Shown piece after piece: positions 53,301-62,300 of a stretch of 64,000 nt of DNA (position 1 is the first letter of the stretch; each line of letters opens with the position of its first letter). The notes below the pieces were generated by a model. That model saw only the letters and a list, made by a program, of their open reading frames with translations. It had not been told where the DNA came from and ran no database searches. Source of the stretch: Niveibacterium terrae (lineage in GTDB: Bacteria; Pseudomonadota; Gammaproteobacteria; Burkholderiales; Rhodocyclaceae); NCBI RefSeq assembly GCF_048213115.1, contig NZ_CP172404.1, positions 620,001 to 684,000 on the forward strand. Direction: 5' to 3'. Both the position numbers and the translations under genes were made by a program.

Positions 53301-56300
53301 TGCCGAACCCGTTACGGATTTCGGATCAGAGACGCCGTTGGTGCTGCCGTTGTCGGTGATCGTGTAGCTGAAGTTGACTGTGCCTGTGCCACTCGGAGTG
53401 TAAGTCCAGGTGCCGTTGTTGTTGTCCGTCACGTATCCGTTGCCGGAGGTGATTTTGAGGTTGCTGACCGTCAGCGTATCGCCGTCGATATCGGCGGCTT
53501 TGCCGAGCAGTTCTGCCGCCGTGATCGTGGTCGTTTTGACCCTGGTCCCGGCAAGAGTCACTGCGCTGGTCGTCGGTGCGTCATTGACCGGGGTGACGCC
53601 AATGCTCACGGTCGAAGTTGTCGTGCCGCCGTGGCTGTCTGAAACCTTGACCGTGAAGGAATCGGCACCGTTGTAGTTCGCGGCCGGCGCGTAGCTGAAG
53701 ATGCCGTCAGCATTGACGGTCAGAGAGCCGTGAGCCGCACTCGAGTCGAGAGCATAGGAGAGAGTGTCGCCCTCGGCGTCGCTGGCTGCCAGCTTTCCGG
53801 AAAGCACTGTGTCTTCGCTCGTTGTAAAGAACTGGGTGGTCAGCGTCGGTGCGTCGTTACTGCCGTGGATCGTGACGGTCAGAGTCTGGCTGGCCGTGCC
53901 ATCCGCGCTCTTGACTGTGATCGTGTCAATGAGGCTTTGCTTGTCGCCGAGCGCCTGGATCGCGTTGAGGCTGTTGTCGACCGAGTAAGTCCATTGGCCG
54001 CTTGCGGTATCGACGGTGAAGCTGCCGTAGGTGCCGGTGAGCGTGACCGGCGTAGCCAGATGGGCTGCGTCGGTGTCGACGTCATGAACGGTCAGCGTGC
54101 CGCCGGTCGTCAGCGTGCCGGAGGCTGAGACATTGCTGTCCTCGGTGACTTCACCCGCAGCGGATCCGGTGATTGAGGCGATATCGTTGGTGCCGGTGAT
54201 CGCAACGGTCACAGTATGCTCGGTGCCGTCCAGGCTCTTGACCGTGAAAGTCTCGTTGGGCAGGGACTGGCCTTCGCCGAGGGCCTGAACGGCCGGGTCG
54301 GCGCTGTTGAGCGTATAGGTCCAGTGTCCGGCAGCGTCGATGCTGAAGGTGCCGTGGGCGCCGGCGGCATTGGTTTGAACCTGGAAGCTCGCTTCGCCGG
54401 CATCCGCGTCGGTGACGGAGAGCGTGCCGGAGGCCAAGGTGGTGGTGTCTTCCTTGACGGAGCCAGCATCGGATCCGGTGATCACGGCGGCGTTGTTGGT
54501 GCCGGCGATCTCGACGGTGATCGTGCTCGGGGTGCCGTCGGCACTCTGCACGGTGATCGAGTCCGTATAAGTTTTGCCGGCTTCGAACTCGTTGTGTGCG
54601 GAGTCGGCGGTGTAGGTCCAGCTGCCGTCGGTATTGACGGTGAAGTGACCGTAGCCGTTGGAGCCGGCGACGTTGCTCTGGGCAATGAAGGTGGCCGGGC
54701 TGTCGACGTCGGTGATCGCGAGCGTGCCGCCCGTCGAGAGAACGGAGTCGGTTTCTGTCAGCGTAACGACGGCCGGAGTGATCACGGCCGCATCGTTGGT
54801 GCCGGCGATCTTGATGCTGATCGTGCTCTGAGTGCCGTCGGCGCTGGTGACAGTGATCGAGTCCGTATAGGTCTTGCCGGCTTCGAACTCGTTGTGTGCG
54901 GAGTCGGCGGTGTAGGTCCAGGAGCCGTCGGTATTGACGGTGAAGTGACCGTAGCCGTTGGAGCCGGCGACGTTGCTCTGGGCAATGAAGGTGGCCGGGC
55001 TGTCGACGTCGGTGATCGCGAGCGATCCGCCTGTTTTGAGCACGGAATCAGTTTCTGTCAGCGTGAGGCTGATCGGTTGGATCACGGCGGGGTCATTGAC
55101 GGCCGCGATGCCAACCGAAACGGTCGAAGTCGTGGTGCCACCCTGGCCGTCCGAAACGGTCACGGTGAAGCTGTCCGAACCGTTGTAGTTCGCGGCCGGC
55201 GTGTAGGTGAAAGTGCCGTCCGCGTTGACGACGACCGAGCCGTGCTGAGGCGCGGTGCCAGCCGAATAGGTCAGCGCATCGCCATCGACATCGGCTGCGG
55301 TGACCGAGCCGGTGACCGGAGTGTCTTCGCTGGTCGAGACGGTGACGTTGCTGGTGGTCGGCGCGTCATTGACCGGGGTGACCTCGAGCGTCGCGGAGCC
55401 TGCGACCGACTTCGGATCGGCGACACCGTTGGTGCTGCCGCTGTCGGTGATCGTGTAGCTGAAACTGACCTGACCGTTGAAGTTGCTGTCCGGCGTATAG
55501 GTCCAGGTGCCGTTGCTGTTGGCCGTAAGCGTGCCGTGATCGACGCTGACGTTGCTGACGCTGAGCGTATCGCCCTCGACGTCGGCAGCCTTGCCGAGCA
55601 GATCGGCGGCCGTGATCGTGTGGGCCGTGTCTTCCGCGCTTGCGGCGAGCGTCACGACACTGGTCGTGGGCGCGTCATTGACCGGGGTGACCTCGAGCGT
55701 CGCGGAGCCTGCGACCGACTTCGGATCGGCGACACCGTTGGTGCTGCCGTTGTCGGTGATCGTGTAGCTGAAACTGACCTGACCGTTGAAGTTGCTGTCC
55801 GGCGTATAGGTCCAGGTGCCGTTGCTGTTGGCCGTAAGCGTGCCGTGATCGACGCTGACGTTGCTGACGCTGAGCGTATCGCCCTCGACGTCGGCAGCCT
55901 TGCCGAGCAGATCGGCGGCCGTGATCGTGTGGGCCGTGTCTTCCGCGCTTGCGGCGAGCGTCACGACACTGGTCGTGGGCGCGTCATTGACCGGGGTGAC
56001 CTCGAGCGTCGCGGAGCCTGCGACCGACTTCGGATCGGCGACACCGTTGGTGCTGCCGTTGTCGGTGATCGTGTAGCTGAAACTGACCTGACCGTTGAAG
56101 TTGCTGTCCGGCGTATAGGTCCAGGTGCCGTTGCTGTTGGCCGTAAGCGTGCCGTGATCGACGCTGACGTTGCTGACGCTGAGCGTATCGCCCTCGACGT
56201 CGGCAGCCTTGCCGAGCAGATCGGCGGCCGTGATCGTGTGGGCCGTGTCTTCCGCGCTTGCGGCGAGCGTCACGACACTGGTCGTGGGCGCGTCATTGAC

Positions 56301-59300
56301 CGGGGTGACCTCGAGCGTCGCGGAGCCTGCGACCGACTTCGGATCGGCGACACCGTTGGTGCTGCCGCTGTCGGTGATCGTGTAGCTGAAACTGACCTGA
56401 CCGTTGAAGTTGCTGTCCGGCGTATAGGTCCAGGTGCCGTTGCTGTTGGCCGTAAGCGTGCCGTGATCGACGCTGACGTTGCTGACGCTGAGCGTATCGC
56501 CCTCGACGTCGGCAGCCTTGCCGAGCAGATCGGCGGCCGTGATCGTGTGGGCCGTGTCTTCCGCGCTTGCGGCGAGCGTCACGACACTGGTCGTGGGCGC
56601 GTCATTGACCGGGGTGACCTCGAGCGTCGCGGAGCCTGCGACCGACTTCGGATCGGCGACACCGTTGGTGCTGCCGTTGTCGGTGATCGTGTAGCTGAAA
56701 CTGACCTGACCGTTGAAGTTGCTGTCCGGCGTATAGGTCCAGGTGCCGTTGCTGTTGGCCGTAAGCGTGCCGTGATCGACGCTGACGTTGCTGACGCTGA
56801 GCGTATCGCCCTCGACGTCGGCAGCCTTGCCAAGCAGATCGGCGGCCGTGATCGTGTGGGCCGTGTCTTCCGCGCTTGCGGCGAGCGTCACGACACTGGT
56901 CGTGGGCGCGTCATTGACCGGGGTGACCTCGAGCGTCGCGGAGCCTGCGACCGACTTCGGATCGGCGGCACCGTTGGTGCTGCCGCTGTCGGTGATCGTG
57001 TAGCTGAAACTGACCTGACCGTTGAAGTTGCTGTCCGGCGTATAGGTCCAGGTGCCGTTGCTGTTGGCCGTAAGCGTGCCGTGATCGACGCTGACGTTGC
57101 TGACGCTGAGCGTATCGCCCTCGACGTCGGCAGCCTTGCCGAGCAGATCGGCGGCCGTGATCGTGTGGGCCGTGTCTTCCGCGCTTGCGGCGAGCGTCAC
57201 GACACTGGTCGTGGGCGCGTCATTGACCGGGGTGACCTCGAGCGTCGCGGAGCCTGCGACCGACTTCGGATCGGCGGCACCGTTGGTGCTGCCGCTGTCG
57301 GTGATCGTGTAGCTGAAACTGACCTGACCGTTGAAGTTGCTGTCCGGCGTATAGGTCCAGGTGCCGTTGCTGTTGGCCGTAAGCGTGCCGTGATCGACGC
57401 TGACGTTGCTGACGCTGAGCGTATCGCCCTCGACGTCGGCAGCCTTGCCGAGCAGATCGGCGGCCGTGATCGTGTGGGCCGTGTCTTCCGCGCTTGCGGC
57501 GAGCGTCACGACACTGGTCGTGGGCGCGTCATTGACCGGGGTGACCTCGAGCGTCGCGGAGCCTGCGACCGACTTCGGATCGGCGACACCGTTGGTGCTG
57601 CCGTTGTCGGTGATCGTGTAGCTGAAACTGACCTGACCGTTGAAGTTGCTGTCCGGCGTATAGGTCCAGGTGCCGTTGCTGTTGGCCGTAAGCGTGCCGT
57701 GATCGACGCTGACGTTGCTGACGCTGAGCGTATCGCCCTCGACGTCGGCAGCCTTGCCGAGCAGATCGGCGGCCGTGATCGTGTGGGCCGTGTCTTCCGC
57801 GCTTGCGGCGAGCGTCACGACACTGGTCGTGGGCGCGTCATTGACCGGGGTGACCTCGAGCGTCGCGGAGCCTGCGACCGACTTCGGATCGGCGACACCG
57901 TTGGTGCTGCCGTTGTCGGTGATCGTGTAGCTGAAACTGACCTGACCGTTGAAGTTGCTGTCCGGCGTATAGGTCCAGGTGCCGTTGCTGTTGGCCGTAA
58001 GCGTGCCGTGATCGACGCTGACGTTGCTGACGCTGAGCGTATCGCCCTCGACGTCGGCAGCCTTGCCGAGCAGATCGGCGGCCGTGATCGTGTGGGCCGT
58101 GTCTTCCGCGCTTGCGGCGAGCGTCACGACACTGGTCGTGGGCGCGTCATTGACCGGGGTGACCTCGAGCGTCGCGGAGCCTGCGACCGACTTCGGATCG
58201 GCGACACCGTTGGTGCTGCCGTTGTCGGTGATCGTGTAGCTGAAACTGACCTGACCGTTGAAGTTGCTGTCCGGCGTATAGGTCCAGGTGCCGTTGCTGT
58301 TGGCCGTAAGCGTGCCGTGATCGACGCTGACGTTGCTGACGCTGAGCGTATCGCCCTCGACGTCGGCAGCCTTGCCGAGCAGATCGGCGGCCGTGATCGT
58401 GTGGGCCGTGTCTTCCGCGCTTGCGGCGAGCGTCACGACACTGGTCGTGGGCGCGTCATTGACCGGGGTGACCTCGAGCGTCGCGGAGCCTGCGACCGAC
58501 TTCGGATCGGCGGCACCGTTGGTGCTGCCGTTGTCGGTGATCGTGTAGCTGAAACTGACCTGACCGTTGAAGTTGCTGTCCGGCGTATAGGTCCAGGTGC
58601 CGTTGCTGTTGGCCGTAAGCGTGCCGTGATCGACGCTGACGTTGCTGACGCTGAGCGTATCGCCCTCGACGTCGGCAGCCTTGCCGAGCAGATCGGCGGC
58701 CGTGATCGTGTGGGCCGTGTCTTCCGCGCTTGCGGCGAGCGTCACGACACTGGTCGTGGGCGCGTCATTGACCGGGGTGACCTCGAGCGTCGCGGAGCCT
58801 GCGACCGACTTCGGATCGGCGGCACCGTTGGTGCTGCCGCTGTCGGTGATCGTGTAGCTGAAACTGACCTGACCGTTGAAGTTGCTGTCCGGCGTATAGG
58901 TCCAGGTGCCGTTGCTGTTGGCCGTAAGCGTGCCGTGATCGACGCTGACGTTGCTGACGCTGAGCGTATCGCCCTCGACGTCGGCAGCCTTGCCGAGCAG
59001 ATCGGCGGCCGTGATCGTGTGGGCCGTGTCTTCCGCGCTTGCGGCGAGCGTCACGACACTGGTCGTGGGCGCGTCATTGACCGGGGTGACCTCGAGCGTC
59101 GCGGAGCCTGCGACCGACTTCGGATCGGCGGCACCGTTGGTGCTGCCGTTGTCGGTGATCGTGTAGCTGAAACTGACCTGACCGTTGAAGTTGCTGTCCG
59201 GCGTATAGGTCCAGGTGCCGTTGCTGTTGGCCGTAAGCGTGCCGTGATCGACGCTGACGTTGCTGACGCTGAGCGTATCGCCCTCGACGTCGGCAGCCTT

Positions 59301-62300
59301 GCCGAGCAGATCGGCGGCCGTGATCGTGTGGGCCGTGTCTTCCGCGCTTGCGGCGAGCGTCACGACACTGGTCGTGGGCGCGTCATTGACCGGGGTGACC
59401 TCGAGCGTCGCGGAGCCTGCGACCGACTTCGGATCGGCGACACCGTTGGTGCTGCCGTTGTCGGTGATCGTGTAGCTGAAACTGACCTGACCGTTGAAGT
59501 TGCTGTCCGGCGTATAGGTCCAGGTGCCGTTGCTGTTGGCCGTAAGCGTGCCGTGATCGACGCTGACGTTGCTGACGCTGAGCGTATCGCCCTCGACGTC
59601 GGCAGCCTTGCCGAGCAGATCGGCGGCCGTGATCGTGTGGGCCGTGTCTTCCGCGCTTGCGGCGAGCGTCACGACACTGGTCGTGGGCGCGTCATTGACC
59701 GGGGTGACCTCGAGCGTCGCGGAGCCTGCGACCGACTTCGGATCGGCGACACCGTTGGTGCTGCCGTTGTCGGTGATCGTGTAGCTGAAACTGACCTGAC
59801 CGTTGAAGTTGCTGTCCGGCGTATAGGTCCAGGTGCCGTTGCTGTTGGCCGTAAGCGTGCCGTGATCGACGCTGACGTTGCTGACGCTGAGCGTATCGCC
59901 CTCGACGTCGGCAGCCTTGCCGAGCAGATCGGCGGCCGTGATCGTGTGGGCCGTGTCTTCCGCGCTTGCGGCGAGCGTCACGACACTGGTCGTGGGCGCG
60001 TCATTGACCGGGGTGACCTCGAGCGTCGCGGAGCCTGCGACCGACTTCGGATCGGCGACACCGTTGGTGCTGCCGTTGTCGGTGATCGTGTAGCTGAAAC
60101 TGACCTGACCGTTGAAGTTGCTGTCCGGCGTATAGGTCCAGGTGCCGTTGCTGTTGGCCGTAAGCGTGCCGTGATCGACGCTGACGTTGCTGACGCTGAG
60201 CGTATCGCCCTCGACGTCGGCAGCCTTGCCGAGCAGATCGGCGGCCGTGATCGTGTGGGCCGTGTCTTCCGCGCTTGCGGCGAGCGTCACGACACTGGTC
60301 GTGGGCGCGTCATTGACCGGGGTGACCTCGAGTGTCGCGGAGCCTGCGACCGACTTCGGATCGGCGGCACCGTTGGTGCTGCCGTTGTCGGTGATCGTGT
60401 AGCTGAAACTGACCTGACCGTTGAAGTTGCTGTCCGGCGTATAGGTCCAGGTGCCGTTGCTGTTGGCCGTAAGCGTGCCGTGATCGACGCTGACGTTGCT
60501 GACGCTGAGCGTATCGCCCTCGACGTCGGCAGCCTTGCCGAGCAGATCGGCGGCCGTGATCGTGTGGGCCGTGTCTTCCGCGCTTGCGGCGAGCGTCACG
60601 ACACTGGTCGTGGGCGCGTCGTTGACTGCCGTGACTCCGACATTGACGGTCGAAGTCGTGGTGCCACCCTGGCCGTCCGAAACGGTGACGGTGAAGCTGT
60701 CCGAACCGTTGTAGTTCGCGGCCGGCGTGTAGGTGAAAGTGCCGTCCGCGTTGACGACGACCGAGCCGTGCTGAGGCGCGGTGCCAGTCGAATAGGTCAG
60801 CGCATCGCCATCGACATCGGCCGCGGTGACCGAACCAGTGACCGGAGTGTCTTCGCTGGTCGAGACGGTGACGTTGCTGGTGGTCGGCGCGTCATTGACG
60901 GCCGCGATGCCAACCGAAACGGTCGAGGTGGTTGTGCCGCCTTGGCCGTCCGACACGGTCACGGTGAAGGAATCGGCGCCGTTGTAGTTCGCAGCCGGCG
61001 TGTAGGTGAAAGTGCCGTCCGCGTTGACGACGACCGAGCCATGGGCCGGATCCGAACCCTTCGCGAAGGAGAGCGCATCGCCATCGACATCGGCTGCGGT
61101 GACCGAGCCGGTGACCGGAGTGTCTTCGCTGGTCGAGACGGTGACGTTGCTGGTGGTCGGCGCGTCATTGACGGCCGCGATGCCAACCGAAACGGTCGAG
61201 GTGGTCGTGCCGCCTTGGCCGTCCGAAACGGTTACGGTGAAGCTGTCCGAACCGTTGTAGTTCGCGGCCGGCGTGTAGGTGAAAGTGCCGTCCGCGTTGA
61301 CGACGACCGAGCCATGCTGAGGCGCGGTGCCTGCCGAATAGGTCAGCGCATCGCCATCGACATCGGCCGCGGTGACCGAACCGGTGACCGGAGTGTCTTC
61401 GCTGGTCGAGACGGTGACATTGCTGGTAGTCGGAGCGTCATTGACGGCCGCGATGCCAACCGAAACGGTCGAAGTCGTGGTGCCGCCTTGGCCGTCCGAA
61501 ACGGTGACGGTGAAGGAATCGGCGCCGTTGTAGTTCGCAGCTGGCGTGTAGGTGAAAGTGCCGTCCGCGTTGACGACGACCGAGCCGTGCTGAGGCGCGG
61601 TGCCAGCCGAATAGGTCAGCGCATCGCCATCGACATCGGCCGCGGTGACCGAACCGGTGACCGGAGTGTCTTCGCTGGTTGAGACGGTGACGTTGCTGGT
61701 GGTCGGCGCGTCATTGACTGCCGCGATGCCAACCGAAACGGTCGAAGTCGTGGTGCCACCCTGGCCGTCCGAAACGGTGACGGTGAAGGAATCGGCGCCG
61801 TTGTAGTTCGCAGCTGGCGTGTAGGTGAAAGTGCCGTCCGCGTTGACGACGACCGAGCCGTGCTGAGGCGCGGTGCCAGCCGAATAGGTCAGCGCATCGC
61901 CATCGACATCGGCCGCGGTGACCGAACCGGTGACCGGAGTGTCTTCGCTGGTTGAGACGGTGACGTTGCTGGTGGTCGGCGCGTCATTGACTGCCGCGAT
62001 GCCAACCGAAACGGTCGAAGTCGTGGTGCCACCCTGGCCGTCCGAAACGGTGACGGTGAAGCTGTCCGAACCGTTGTAGTTCGCGGCCGGCGTGTAGGTG
62101 AAAGTGCCGTCCGCGTTGACGACGACCGAGCCGTGCTGAGGCGCGGTGCCAGCCGAATAGGTCAGCGCATCGCCATCGACATCGGCCGCGGTGACCGAAC
62201 CAGTGACCGGAGTGTCTTCGCTGGTCGAGACGGTGACATTGCTGGTAGTCGGCGCGTCATTGACCGGAGCGACCCCGACATTGACGGTCGAGGTGGTCGT

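Noticed and set aside
54216..61682. 2488-codon open frame antisense to the adhesin repeats
   Set aside because: It mirrors the repeat period of the adhesin and exists because one stop-free repeat is copied many times. It has no ribosome-binding site, domain or secretion signal.
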